Assembly (NCBI GenBank): GCA_013375405.1
Contig: JABXJU010000060.1
Span: forward strand, 1-21,702
From: Candidatus Helarchaeota archaeon
GTDB lineage: Archaea; Asgardarchaeota; Lokiarchaeia; Helarchaeales; HEL-GB-A
Direction of reading: 5' to 3'
DNA: 21,702 nt
In this document: piece by piece, positions 7,336 through 15,407 of the stretch
Numbering within the stretch: position 1 is the stretch's first letter
Layout: the number at the start of each line of letters is the position of its first letter
Notes under the pieces: model-generated
Databases searched by the model: none
Seen by the model: the letters and a program-made list of their open reading frames with translations, nothing else
Told to the model about the DNA's origin: nothing
Program-made: the position numbers and the translations under genes

Positions 7336-8442
7336 ATGCAAAACTTTTGCTATAAATGTGGAAAATTGGGGAATGAAAACACTAAATTAATTGATAATTT
7401 ATGTCAACAATGTTACATAGAATTGCATCCGCTTCTTCAATTTCCTCTCCCTTTACAACTTAAATTATGTAAGAAATGTAACCGGTATTATCTTAAAAAC
7501 CGATGGATATCTTCACCTTTTGAAAGCCTAGAACATATTTTAGACAGTGCCCTAAAAGATGTTATCCCGCTTCAAGTGGAAATTTCTCCTCAGGCTGAAT
7601 TGGAAATTAAAACACATGTTTTTGGAAAATTCGAATCTATTTTAAAAACGAATTCAATAACTATAGATATTCAAGCTATAGGACATGCGCATGAAACATT
7701 GGAAATTTATCCTGAAGTCTATAAAACTCGAAAAGTCAATCTCATATTCACCGTGTGTCCCTCCTGCCTAAGTTTGAGAAGAGGAGAATATCAAGCAGTT
7801 TTACATATACTAACTCCAAATCGTGAAATGTTAGAGCGTGAACGTGACTATATCCTTTCTCTCGTAGAAAATGAGAGTGTTAGATCAACAAAGCTAGATT
7901 TTTTAGCTTATATTACCAAATTCACAATGAAAAAAGGAAAAATAAGTTTTTATATCGGATCAGAGAAATTCGCTCGCTCCCTCGCTTCAATAATCAGCTA
8001 CAATTTAGGAGGATTTCTAAAAGAAACCTACAAATTTGGTTCTCGAAAAATTCCAAAAGAAGTTAAACGAAATAAACTATATATAAGCCTCTATCTCCCT
8101 ACTTTTGTTAATGGAGATTTATTATGGGCCAATAATGCTCCATTATTCGTCATCAAAGTTCAAGGTAAGAGTGTTGTGGGTATTAATTTAACTACCCATG
8201 AAAAATTTAAAATGCCACTAAAAGTTCTTAAAAATGCGAAAATCTTACAACATTGGAGTGATATTCGTTCATTTATCTATTTTTCACAGACAAACGAAAC
8301 GATTCAGCTTATGGATCTCAAAAATTATGAAATTTTTGATGTTCAAAAATCTTCTAAATATAGTGAATTAGAAGTTGGTAGAAATATAAAAGGATTTGAA
8401 GTAGATGGAAAATTATATTTAATTCCTAATAATAAGAAGTGA
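7336..8442 (+). CDS. nmd3: NMD3-family ribosomal large-subunit protein
   Basis: Archaeal homologue of eukaryotic NMD3, the 60S export adaptor; archaeal members likely act in late large-subunit assembly. The N-terminus has paired zinc knuckles: C5/C8 (FCYKCG), C23/C26 (LCQQC), C45/C48 (LCKKCNRYY) and C141/C144 (VCPSC), followed by the family motif SLRRGEYQAVLH. The C-terminal part resembles the eIF5A-like and OB regions of NMD3 (for example NKLYISLYLPTFVNGDLLW). The 368-residue length is normal for archaeal forms. A T-rich run in the 64-base gap before it (around 7303-7310) may allow partial termination or separate transcription. The next gene begins four bases after its stop. Confidence 0.9.
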   Translation: MQNFCYKCGKLGNENTKLIDNLCQQCYIELHPLLQFPLPLQLKLCKKCNRYYLKNRWISSPFESLEHILDSALKDVIPLQVEISPQAELEIKTHVFGKFESILKTNSITIDIQAIGHAHETLEIYPEVYKTRKVNLIFTVCPSCLSLRRGEYQAVLHILTPNREMLERERDYILSLVENESVRSTKLDFLAYITKFTMKKGKISFYIGSEKFARSLASIISYNLGGFLKETYKFGSRKIPKEVKRNKLYISLYLPTFVNGDLLWANNAPLFVIKVQGKSVVGINLTTHEKFKMPLKVLKNAKILQHWSDIRSFIYFSQTNETIQLMDLKNYEIFDVQKSSKYSELEVGRNIKGFEVDGKLYLIPNNKK

Positions 8443-8446
8443 TTAT

Positions 8447-9535
8447 ATGGATTCAATAATCATAGTGGGAGCGGGACCCGCCGGTTCAACCTGTGCAGAA
8501 ACTCTAGCTAAAAATGGATTTCAGGTTACCATTATAGAAAAGGAAAAACTTCCCCGTTATAAAGCATGTGGCGGGGCAATCCCCAAGGAAATGTTAGATA
8601 AATTTAAAATTCCATCTGAAATAATCCAAAGATATTTCAACTCACTAACCTTACATCATATTGCAAATAATATCGTCATTGATCGGAAAGGGGAGGGTGC
8701 TATTCTATGGAGATCTGATCTAGACGCTTTTTTGACTCAACGAGCTTCTAATAGTGGCGCTCGTCTCGAGGAAAACACCTCAGTTACAAATATTATAAGA
8801 AAAAAAACCGGATTTGAGATTAAAACCACCAAAGGAGATTTCAAGAGTGACTGGATAATTGCAGCTGATGGCGTGAATTCGACCGTTTTACGGTTATGTG
8901 GCTGGAGAAAATTTTTACGGAATGAGTTGGCATTAACGATTACTCACGAAATAGCATTATCGAAACAAATCATTGAAAAACGATTAGGATCGGATCAACT
9001 TCATATTTATTTTGGGAAACAATATTTCGGTACAGGATATGGCTGGCTTTTTCCTAAAAAAGATGTGATAAGTGTAGGTTGGGGCTGCCGGCTCCCTGAT
9101 ATACGAAATTCCAATCAACAATTCCAAGAATTTACAGAGATGGTCCATGATCAAATAAAAGGGGGAAAGCTAATAAAAAAAGCTGCGCACCTCGTTCCTG
9201 TAGGTGTCCGTTCCATTTATAGAGATCGAATCATTGCTATTGGCGATGCAGCAGGCTTCGTAGATCCTCTCTCTGGAAAGGGTATCCCATATGCTTGTCT
9301 TTCTGGAATTATCGCGGGACAAGTTTTAAAGAAAGCAATTGATAAAAATAAGTTAGATGAATTTAAGGAGTTGTATGAAAAAAAGTTAACGCAAGCCTTT
9401 CTGACCGCTTTAATAGCCAAACGTGATATCCAGCCTGAAGTCTATGGTTCGGATGAAAATATTTTGCGGTTCATGAAATTATGGCAAAATCATCGCTCCA
9501 CTGAAATCGCAATGAGTCTATGGAAAAATAAATGA
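8447..9535 (+). CDS. Geranylgeranyl reductase family flavoprotein (archaeal lipid saturation)
   Basis: An FAD-dependent reductase of the digeranylgeranylglycerophospholipid reductase family, which saturates the isoprenoid chains of archaeal membrane lipids. The Rossmann dinucleotide motif is GAGPAGSTCAE (residues 8-18) with acidic IIEKEKLPRYKACGG following (the KxCGG segment binds flavin in this family). A second FAD motif, IGDAAGFVDPLSGKG, lies near 265-280. The YFGTGYGWLFPKKDVISVG strand pattern is also typical. The 362-residue length is ordinary. It lies four bases after NMD3 and eleven before RIO1, so it is co-transcribed with ribosome genes although its job is lipid synthesis. The precise substrate (phospholipid or free geranylgeranyl chain) cannot be told. 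Confidence 0.9.
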   Translation: MDSIIIVGAGPAGSTCAETLAKNGFQVTIIEKEKLPRYKACGGAIPKEMLDKFKIPSEIIQRYFNSLTLHHIANNIVIDRKGEGAILWRSDLDAFLTQRASNSGARLEENTSVTNIIRKKTGFEIKTTKGDFKSDWIIAADGVNSTVLRLCGWRKFLRNELALTITHEIALSKQIIEKRLGSDQLHIYFGKQYFGTGYGWLFPKKDVISVGWGCRLPDIRNSNQQFQEFTEMVHDQIKGGKLIKKAAHLVPVGVRSIYRDRIIAIGDAAGFVDPLSGKGIPYACLSGIIAGQVLKKAIDKNKLDEFKELYEKKLTQAFLTALIAKRDIQPEVYGSDENILRFMKLWQNHRSTEIAMSLWKNK

Positions 9536-9546
9536 AGGTTTAATTT

Positions 9547-10302
9547 GTGGATGAAAGAGCAGATAGCTTAGAAACGAAAATCGATAAAAGAAAAATACGT
9601 AGAAAGAGATCAGAAGACCAAAGTGTTGTTGAAAGTGTTTTTGACACAGAAACCCAGAAAACCATCTATGAGCTTTATAATAGAAAAATTCTAGATGAAA
9701 TTGGTTTTGTTATTTCTACAGGAAAAGAAGCAAATGTATACTATGCTATAGGCCCTAAAGAAGTTCTGGCTGTTAAAATTTATCGAATAAAAACTGCCGA
9801 AACTCGGTTCATGTGGCCTTACGTCATTGGCGATCCTCGATTCAAGAAAGTTCGCCGTAAAACTCGAGACCTAATTTTTACATGGGCAGAGAAAGAATTT
9901 AAAAATTTGAGTCGCGCATTACATGCCAAAGTTCGAGTTCCTAAACCAATTGCAGTTCGAAAAAATATTCTTGTAATGGAATTTATTGGAAACGAGGGCG
10001 ACCCTGCCCCACTTATTAAGGATTGTACTCTCTCTAAACCACAGAAAATTTTTGATACTCTTCTCCATTATATTAAATTACTTTTTCAAGATGCAAAATT
10101 AGTCCACGCAGATCTGAGCGAATTCAATATCCTCTATACGGATGAACCGGTTATAATTGATATTTCCCAAGGAGTCGTCCTAGCTCATCCAAACGCCCGT
10201 GAATATCTTATCCGCGATATTAAGAACCTTTTGCGATTTTTCTCTTCATATGACATTAAATTACCTACACTCGAAAATGCCTATAAATACGTAACAGGAT
10301 GA
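9547..10302 (+). CDS. rio1: RIO1-family atypical protein kinase
   Basis: A RIO-type kinase/ATPase acting in late small-subunit ribosome maturation. Residues 57-67 form the nucleotide loop STGKEANVYYA, Lys77 in AVKIYR is the ATP-contacting lysine, and RFMWPYVIGDPRF is the RIO1 flexible-loop signature. The catalytic loop HADLSEFNIL has Asp189 and Asn194, and the metal-binding Asp205 lies in IIDISQG. The 251 residues include a short basic N-terminal extension (KIDKRKIRRKR). The start is GTG at 9547. It is immediately followed by the KH protein, the conserved archaeal rio1-pno1 pair, which fits a joint role on the pre-30S particle. Confidence 0.95.
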   Translation: MDERADSLETKIDKRKIRRKRSEDQSVVESVFDTETQKTIYELYNRKILDEIGFVISTGKEANVYYAIGPKEVLAVKIYRIKTAETRFMWPYVIGDPRFKKVRRKTRDLIFTWAEKEFKNLSRALHAKVRVPKPIAVRKNILVMEFIGNEGDPAPLIKDCTLSKPQKIFDTLLHYIKLLFQDAKLVHADLSEFNILYTDEPVIIDISQGVVLAHPNAREYLIRDIKNLLRFFSSYDIKLPTLENAYKYVTG

Positions 10303-10309
10303 AATATAG

Positions 10310-10879
10310 ATGAAGGCTGAGGAACATATCAAAATTCCAATAGCTCGTATTGCTGTTGTGATCGGAAAAAATGGTGAAATAAAAAATAAAATTGAAAATC
10401 TTACTCAAACCTCCATCGAAATTGATAGTAAGGATGGTATAGTGCATATAATTAATACTCCCGAAGCTGAGAATCCTCTTGCTGTGTGGAAGGCAAGAGA
10501 TATAATTAAGGCTATTGGGCGAGGATTTAGTCCAGAAAGAGCTCTTTTTTTGTTGGATGAAGAATCTTATTTAGAGATTATTGATCTAACGACTTTTTTT
10601 GGACGAAATGAGAAAGCAATTAAACGTATTAAAGGACGGATTATTGGTGAAGCTGGCAAAACTAGACGTTTAATTGAAGAAACAACCGAAACTGCCATTT
10701 CAGTTTATGGCACTACTATTTCTCTTATAGGCGCTTTAAAATCTCTTAAAATAGGAAAAAAGGCTGTTACAATGTTGATCAATGGCATTTCTCATGGCAC
10801 CGTCTATCAATTCCTTTATAGAAAACGACGTGAGATGAAAAAAGATCGCACTGATTTATGGAAGGTCGCTCCCTTTTAG
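10310..10879 (+). CDS. KH-domain RNA-binding protein, PNO1/Dim2-like
   Basis: The archaeal counterpart of eukaryotic PNO1/Dim2, an RNA-binding factor of small-subunit assembly that works near the 3' end of 16S rRNA. It has two KH domains: the first with GKNG at 19-22 (VVIGKNGEIKNKIE) and the second with GEAG at 113-116 (IKGRIIGEAGKTRRLIEE). The family stretch AIGRGFSPERALFLL lies between them and MLINGISHGTVYQFLYRKRR at the end. The length of 189 is as expected. It begins seven bases after RIO1 stops and is the last gene of the block; an AT-rich stretch follows. Confidence 0.92.
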   Translation: MKAEEHIKIPIARIAVVIGKNGEIKNKIENLTQTSIEIDSKDGIVHIINTPEAENPLAVWKARDIIKAIGRGFSPERALFLLDEESYLEIIDLTTFFGRNEKAIKRIKGRIIGEAGKTRRLIEETTETAISVYGTTISLIGALKSLKIGKKAVTMLINGISHGTVYQFLYRKRREMKKDRTDLWKVAPF

Positions 10880-10992
10880 AAAAATCTAAAAAAAATTAAA
10901 AATTGTAAAATACATAATATTAAAATAATTCAAATAATTTTCCTTATCCATAAATAATCAAGAAACTTTTAAGCCGCCGCCTAGCCGCCGTA

Positions 10993-11017
10993 TCAATCAA
11001 AATCGATTGTGGCGACA
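10993..11017 (+). other. Non-canonical tRNA-Asn intron after position 9
   Basis: The hairpin CAATC (10994-10998)/GATTG (11005-11009) is flanked by the 3-nt bulge TAT (10991-10993). A 4-bp helix GCCG (10987-10990)/TGGC (11010-11013) completes most of a BHB motif. The 5' cut after 10992 follows directly. The 3' end is less sure: bulge geometry suggests a cut after 11015, while a standard tRNA body (U8, A9, then G10) needs 11017. Confidence 0.65.
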
Positions 11018-11046
11018 GCACAGTTAGGTAGTGCGACAGGCTGTTA

Positions 11047-11068
11047 TTTTCCCAATTTGAAAGCAGAA
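11047..11068 (+). other. Canonical tRNA-Asn intron at 37/38 (22 nt)
   Basis: A strict BHB is visible. Central helix CTGT (11041-11044)/GCAG (11063-11066), 5' bulge TAT (11045-11047), 3' bulge AAA (11067-11069), and intron helix TTTC/GAAA with a 7-nt loop. Cutting after the second bulge base gives exactly 11047-11068. Confidence 0.88.
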
Positions 11069-11070
11069 AC

Positions 11071-11072
11071 CT
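11071..11072 (+). other. Intron stop-over check inside tRNA-Asn anticodon stem
   Basis: Positions within the 3' strand of the tRNA-Asn anticodon stem; listed only to mark that the exon resumes at A38 (11069) and the stem CCTGT at 11070, directly after the intron. No separate element is claimed. Confidence 0.05.
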
Positions 11073-11123
11073 GTCGGTCGTAGGTTCGAGTCCTACCGGC
11101 GGCGCTATATTTTTCTCAAAGAT

Positions 11124-11217
11124 GCCCCGGTGGTGTAGTCCGGCCAAGCATTTAGGGCTTTCACCCCTAAACTAGCCCCCTAGGGGAACGACCCGGGTCC
11201 GAATCCCGGCCGGGGCA
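11124..11217 (+). tRNA. tRNA-Glu (TTC) with intron in the variable loop
   Basis: The acceptor GCCCCGG (11124-11130) pairs with CCGGGGC (11210-11216), discriminator A. The D arm GTGTAGTCCGGCCAAGCAT is typical of archaeal tRNA-Glu. Anticodon stem TAGGG/CCCTA encloses CTTTCAC (anticodon TTC). T arm CCGGG-TCCGAAT-CCCGG. The region between the anticodon and T stems is 23 nt, far too long for tRNA-Glu. Removing an 18-nt insert leaves the five-base variable loop ACGAC and a 76-nt tRNA. Confidence 0.88.
11171..11188 (+). other. tRNA-Glu variable-loop intron (18 nt)
   Basis: The insert contains CTAG-CCCC-CTAG followed by GGG, which can pair back to the CCC of the preceding exon, a relaxed BHB-like fold. 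AAC occurs at both borders, so the exact cut can slide without changing the product. The 18-nt size is inferred from restoring a five-base variable loop. Confidence 0.65.
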
Positions 11218-11244
11218 CTATCTAGATCAATTTGGTAGCTTTTC

Positions 11245-12900
11245 TTATTCTTTTTTTAGTAGCTTATTAGAGTCGCCCTTTTTCTTATAAAAGGGACTTT
11301 TCTGGCTTAATTTCTCCGCAGATTTTATTAAACGCGTTAAAAAACCTAATTTGAATGTATCTAATGAATCATAAATCATTTCAAAATCCTCATCATCATA
11401 GCCTGCTAAAAGAAGCATTGACAGTATATACATTCCTGCAAGAACTACTCCCCCAATCACGATTCCGATGAGAGAATAGAAGTAATTATTGAAGGAATAA
11501 TTGATGAGAAATCCAACTCCAATCGCAATTATAATGGATACGCTACTTTTCCAGAGAGTTTCCCGAGGAAAAGGAACTGATGTCTGAAATTTTAAGAGCT
11601 TGACGATAAATGGGAACATTAACAAGCTAGAAATGAGAATTGCACAAGGTGCAGCATAATGCGCAACAGGAAAAACATTGAGGAAAAGCACTGTTAGAGC
11701 GATCTCACTGAGAGTAATGATAATAAAGACAATAGATGCCTTTTTTCCTTCCCCTGCTCCAATGACAATAGTGCAAGAAATAAATTCAAGCGCTAATATC
11801 GCAACTCCTACTGCAAGGATTATGAAGGGGATTTGTCCATCTAACCTATAATCAGACCCATGAAAGATTGTAAGAATCGGTCCAGCAAGCCCAACAAAAA
11901 TCGTCAAAAATAGGGAAATAAAATTAAAGGAACTTTTGAAATTATTTCGGAAATAATCATCAATTAATTTCTGGTCACCCATTGCACGCGCTTCCGAAAC
12001 AGCACTGATCATCGGCCATCCCATAAATGAAATTGTTAATATCATAAAGGCATACCCTACGATGACCCCAAACAAGCCAGTGGCTGCAGATCCTCCGAAG
12101 GCAGATATCAACAAGGCAGGAATCCAGAGGATCGATCCTGATAGAATTATGGTAGGAATTGCACAATATAATCCATATTTGAAAACCTTTCCCATGATTC
12201 GGATGTCTTTTGAACCCTTATGCAAATTCCTCAGGTTAAAAGGGAGACTTTTGCGACCATAATACCCCGCAACTATGACCTGAATAATATAACTGCATGT
12301 CAATCCTAATAAAGTGAGTGGCGCAAGCTGAGTGTATGGGGATGCTGAATTGGGTTTTATAATAAAAAGAATGATGGGAATTCCGACTATAAATAATCCC
12401 ACACTAAAACTTGCATTAATTACTGCAACATAATCAAACCGCTGAATTGCTGCAAGATTTCCAATAATCCCATCTTTTAAAGATATAATAAGAAGGCTAG
12501 GTCCAATTATTATGAGACTTAATCCTATTAGAGTATTAGAGGGAAAAAGGAAAATTCCTGATATGCTGAGAATAATGCATGCGATTAATGCAAAAATTAT
12601 AATACTAATAACACCGTTCCTAGCATACTTTTCTGCCTTTTCTTTATCCGTTACTAAGAATTCCGCTACATACTTTTGAATGGATTGATTAACACCAAAT
12701 GTTATGCAACCAATTATTACTATAACGGCTTGACCTGTTATAAAAATTCCATAAGCCTCTCTGGTAAGCCCAATATCCTCTCTCGTAAATGTAACGCCAA
12801 AAATCCACGCAAAAACTCCCGCTATCATCGCCAGTAAAAAGGTTAAACTCCCTCCAGTGATGACCTTTGAGACAGATGGTCCTTTTTCAAAAACAGACAT
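11245..12900 (-). CDS. Polysaccharide/lipid flippase-like membrane protein (Wzx/MATE-type)
   Basis: A multi-pass transporter of the oligosaccharide flippase group, probably moving lipid-linked sugars for glycosylation or cell-surface polymers. About 551 residues with some 14 hydrophobic segments, starting SVSKVITGGSLTFLLAM. The N-terminal motif GIFITGQAVIVIIGCITFG, then NQSIQKYVAEFL, is typical of archaeal RfbX-like flippases, as is the later WPMISAVSEARA in a central loop. The C-terminal ~45 residues are a charged cytoplasmic tail ending KKKGDSNKLLKKE. I use ATG 12900; an in-frame TTG at 12909, three bases after AAGG, is the alternative. It converges with the tRNA genes, ending 27 bases from tRNA-Glu. 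The substrate is unknown. Confidence 0.72.
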   Translation of the reverse strand: MSVFEKGPSVSKVITGGSLTFLLAMIAGVFAWIFGVTFTREDIGLTREAYGIFITGQAVIVIIGCITFGVNQSIQKYVAEFLVTDKEKAEKYARNGVISIIIFALIACIILSISGIFLFPSNTLIGLSLIIIGPSLLIISLKDGIIGNLAAIQRFDYVAVINASFSVGLFIVGIPIILFIIKPNSASPYTQLAPLTLLGLTCSYIIQVIVAGYYGRKSLPFNLRNLHKGSKDIRIMGKVFKYGLYCAIPTIILSGSILWIPALLISAFGGSAATGLFGVIVGYAFMILTISFMGWPMISAVSEARAMGDQKLIDDYFRNNFKSSFNFISLFLTIFVGLAGPILTIFHGSDYRLDGQIPFIILAVGVAILALEFISCTIVIGAGEGKKASIVFIIITLSEIALTVLFLNVFPVAHYAAPCAILISSLLMFPFIVKLLKFQTSVPFPRETLWKSSVSIIIAIGVGFLINYSFNNYFYSLIGIVIGGVVLAGMYILSMLLLAGYDDEDFEMIYDSLDTFKLGFLTRLIKSAEKLSQKSPFYKKKGDSNKLLKKE

Positions 12901-12966
12901 CTCAATCAAAACCTTTTGAAATTAATAATAAATGATTGTAAATTAAAATTGTTATTTAATAGTGTG

Positions 12967-13251
12967 ATGTTAATGGAAAACACTATTTCTAAATTATTAA
13001 ATCAAAAAACTCTATTGATTTCAGCAGTTTCTGAAAAGTTTCATATTTCCCTTGACGGCGCAAAGGAGTTTCTAAAACTGGTAATTCTCGACTGGATCAA
13101 AACGAGTTATAACATACAAATTTCCGAAAATACTCTGAAAGACCACCCAGATCTCGTGCAAAAATTGGAAAAAGATATTCTTAATTGGACGATAGATGAT
13201 TCTGATGACGATAATTTTCAGGTTATCGGATATTGTAAAAATCTAAGATAA
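12967..13251 (+). CDS. Small protein of unknown function
   Basis: I do not recognise it. About 95 residues if it starts at the ATG at 12967 (or 93 from 12973); upstream in-frame codons to 12916 are possible but less likely. The sequence is mostly helical, with LLNQKTLLISAVSEKFHISLD and GAKEFLKLVILDWIKTSY, which could be a helix-turn-helix-like fold. The tail is acidic (TIDDSDDDNF). It is transcribed divergently from the flippase, with about 66 bases between them, and a 116-base gap separates it from CutA. Confidence 0.5.
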   Translation: MLMENTISKLLNQKTLLISAVSEKFHISLDGAKEFLKLVILDWIKTSYNIQISENTLKDHPDLVQKLEKDILNWTIDDSDDDNFQVIGYCKNLR

Positions 13252-13367
13252 AACCTTAATTTAATTCAAAAAGTTATGTATCAGAAGTTTTTTATGAAAA
13301 TAATTTCTATCCAAATTAAAACTTCATTTCAATTTCAAAATCAGAAAAATTATGTGAGTAATTCATA

Positions 13368-13676
13368 ATGCATAAAGTAGTATTGGTCACAGCATCAGAA
13401 GAAGATGGGCCAAAAATTGCTGAAACTCTTGTGAAAAATAGATTGGCGGCATGTGTAAATATCATGCCTATTCGTTCAATTTATAAATGGAAAGAGAAAA
13501 TTGAAGACGATAAGGAAAGTTTGCTTATTATCAAAACCAAGAGCACAAAGATTGATCAATTGAAAAAATCACTCCGTGAAATCCATCCTTATGAGATACC
13601 TGAATGTATTGTTCTCTCTATTGAAAATGGATTGCCTGATTATTTGAATTGGATTGATGAGACGTTATCTGAGTAA
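13368..13676 (+). CDS. cutA: CutA1 family protein
   Basis: A small trimeric protein of the CutA1 family, historically linked to divalent cation tolerance; its true role is unsettled. The 102 residues cover the whole fold: VVLVTASEEDGPKIAETLV, NRLAACVNIMPIRSIYKWK (with the conserved AACVN and Y-W residues), ESLLIIKTKSTKIDQL, and HPYEIPECIVLSIENG near the C-terminus (conserved HPYE-P). Length and motifs are ordinary. The next gene (site-2 protease) starts nine bases after its stop, so the two, with the thiolase gene after them, probably form an operon. Confidence 0.95.
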   Translation: MHKVVLVTASEEDGPKIAETLVKNRLAACVNIMPIRSIYKWKEKIEDDKESLLIIKTKSTKIDQLKKSLREIHPYEIPECIVLSIENGLPDYLNWIDETLSE

Positions 13677-13685
13677 AATTGGAGC

Positions 13686-15404
13686 GTGGTTGGTTCGCAA
13701 TATGAGATTTTAACTTTCTTCATGTTTTTATTTCTCTTTTACCTTTGCTTTTGGTTAATTGCGAAGCTTTTAAAATTGGAGAAACGGGGCTGGGAAGTTA
13801 GCCCAGTATCGTTTTTTGCAAAAACTAAACGATTAAATCGCTTCATCAATAAAGTAGCGAAGCGATTTCCGCGATTTTGGAGAGTTTTATGGACTATTGG
13901 TATCGGTTTTGGATTCATCGCTATGATTTTTACGATGTGCTGGTTAGGTATAAATTTATATGCTCTCCTTACTGCTCCTAAACCTGAAAATGCAATTCTG
14001 CCTTTTATTCCAGGTATAACAGTAACTGGATCTGTTCTTCTGTATATGATACTTCCTATTGCAATAATCATGTTTTCTCATGAAGTAGCTCATGGAATTG
14101 CTGCTCGAATCGATGGTGTGAAACTAAAATCCTCTGGAGTCCTTGCAATTCTCTTCCTTTTTGGAGCTTTTGTCGAACTTGATGATGAACAGGTCGCAAA
14201 AAAGAGCCGTCTTACACGGCAGCGAATTTTTGTTGCAGGCTCATTCGCCAATTTGATTATTGCGCTCTTTTCCTTAATTTTCATCACAAATATGTATCAG
14301 ATTGGTGCTGGCGCTTATCTTTATAAAGTTGAAGAAGAGAGTCCCTCATTTGGCTTTCTACAACCTGAGGAGATCATTATTAATGTTAATGGAACACAAA
14401 TTAGAGACGCAACACATTTAGATGTTTTTTTAGATCAATTTAAACCCTTTGATCCAGTTCTTTTTACTGTTAAAGCTGAAAATGGGACTATTTCAAATCG
14501 AACCATAATCACTGGTTTTAATCGGGCAGCGACTCACATCCCATGGGGAAATATTTTAATAAATAACGGAACCCCTACCGGTGGGGGAGTGGAGAATCTC
14601 TCTGCCCAGGATCAAACTATACTCACCTTGAACTCTACTAATAATTACCTTAATTTCTCCCTCTTGATCAATCTTTCAGCTTCCAGCCTATCCCCCGAGA
14701 ATCTTACTTGGTTATTTGTAGACCTCAGTATTAATGCGAGCTTAAATAATTTCAACACCAGCAAAGGTTATTTGGTGAATTTTTCGAATCCTTTGCAGAA
14801 TTATGAAATGTTTTCCCTCCAAAACTTACTTTTAGGAGTCAATCTCACAGGAAATATATCAAAAACTGCTGGATACACTTTGGAAGATTATGTAAATATC
14901 TCCAATAATTATCTTGAACTTAATTTTATGTTTAATGGCTCCACCGAATTCGCGGTTGGTATCGATTTATGCAAATTATTTGCGCTTACAAATGAATCCC
15001 AAGGTTATTTCGGAATATGGATAGGAAACTACCTTATAGACCGAGAACTAGCTAGGATTCTTGGCCCTCTCGCTCCACACGTCTATCAAACCCTTTTTTA
15101 TTTATTCATGTTTTCTTTTACAATAGGATTCATTAATCTCCTCCCGATTCCAGCATTTGATGGAGATTATTTATTTGTTTCGTTGTTTAAAAAGGATAAA
15201 CCAAATTCAAATGAAATGGTGTCTTCAAAACAGGAAGCAAATAATGACTCTGAAGATGAAACGCCCAAACCAAAAGAACCTTGGACTTGGACTAAAACTT
15301 TAATTTGGAGCGTAAGGGGGTTAGCAATCTTCCTTCTCCTCTCCAATATCATCCTCTCATTAATTTTATTTGACATAACTAAATTATTTTCTGGAATCTT
15401 CTAA
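13686..15404 (+). CDS. Site-2-protease-like (M50) intramembrane zinc metalloprotease with PDZ domain
   Basis: A membrane-embedded protease of the S2P/M50 group, which cleaves proteins within or next to the membrane. His132-Glu133-x2-His136 (SHEVAHGIAA) is the zinc-binding HExxH in a membrane helix. The second conserved site, NLLPIPAFDGD, near residue 490, supplies the third ligand Asp. A PDZ-like domain lies after the first core half (EESPSFGFLQPEEIIINVNG). The region between (~290-440) is a long Asn/Ser/Thr-rich extracytoplasmic insertion with many N-x-S/T sites, probably glycosylated. The start is GTG at 13686. A cytoplasmic acidic linker (residues ~510-535) precedes the last membrane helix. 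Four bases or fewer separate it from the next gene. Confidence 0.88.
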   Translation: MVGSQYEILTFFMFLFLFYLCFWLIAKLLKLEKRGWEVSPVSFFAKTKRLNRFINKVAKRFPRFWRVLWTIGIGFGFIAMIFTMCWLGINLYALLTAPKPENAILPFIPGITVTGSVLLYMILPIAIIMFSHEVAHGIAARIDGVKLKSSGVLAILFLFGAFVELDDEQVAKKSRLTRQRIFVAGSFANLIIALFSLIFITNMYQIGAGAYLYKVEEESPSFGFLQPEEIIINVNGTQIRDATHLDVFLDQFKPFDPVLFTVKAENGTISNRTIITGFNRAATHIPWGNILINNGTPTGGGVENLSAQDQTILTLNSTNNYLNFSLLINLSASSLSPENLTWLFVDLSINASLNNFNTSKGYLVNFSNPLQNYEMFSLQNLLLGVNLTGNISKTAGYTLEDYVNISNNYLELNFMFNGSTEFAVGIDLCKLFALTNESQGYFGIWIGNYLIDRELARILGPLAPHVYQTLFYLFMFSFTIGFINLLPIPAFDGDYLFVSLFKKDKPNSNEMVSSKQEANNDSEDETPKPKEPWTWTKTLIWSVRGLAIFLLLSNIILSLILFDITKLFSGIF

Positions 15405-15407
15405 TAG

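Larger units (their letters stand above)
10984..11104 (+). tRNA. tRNA-Asn (GTT) with two introns
   Basis: The acceptor GCCGCCG (10984-10990) pairs perfectly with CGGCGGC (11097-11103), discriminator G. D stem GCAC/GTGC with loop AGTTAGGTA. Anticodon stem ACAGG (11036-11040)/CCTGT (11070-11074). T arm GTAGG-TTCGAGT-CCTAC. With the introns removed the anticodon loop is CTGTTAA, so the anticodon is GTT. The 3' intron (11047-11068) sits at the canonical 37/38 site. The 5' intron lies between the acceptor and the D stem. Removing 25 and 22 bases leaves an orthodox 74-nt tRNA. A second copy of GCCGCCG lies just upstream at 10973-10979. Confidence 0.9.

Noticed and set aside
11071..11072. A separate element inside the tRNA-Asn anticodon stem
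   Set aside because: The low-confidence feature entry at these positions is only a boundary note; the bases belong to the 3' strand of the tRNA-Asn anticodon stem.
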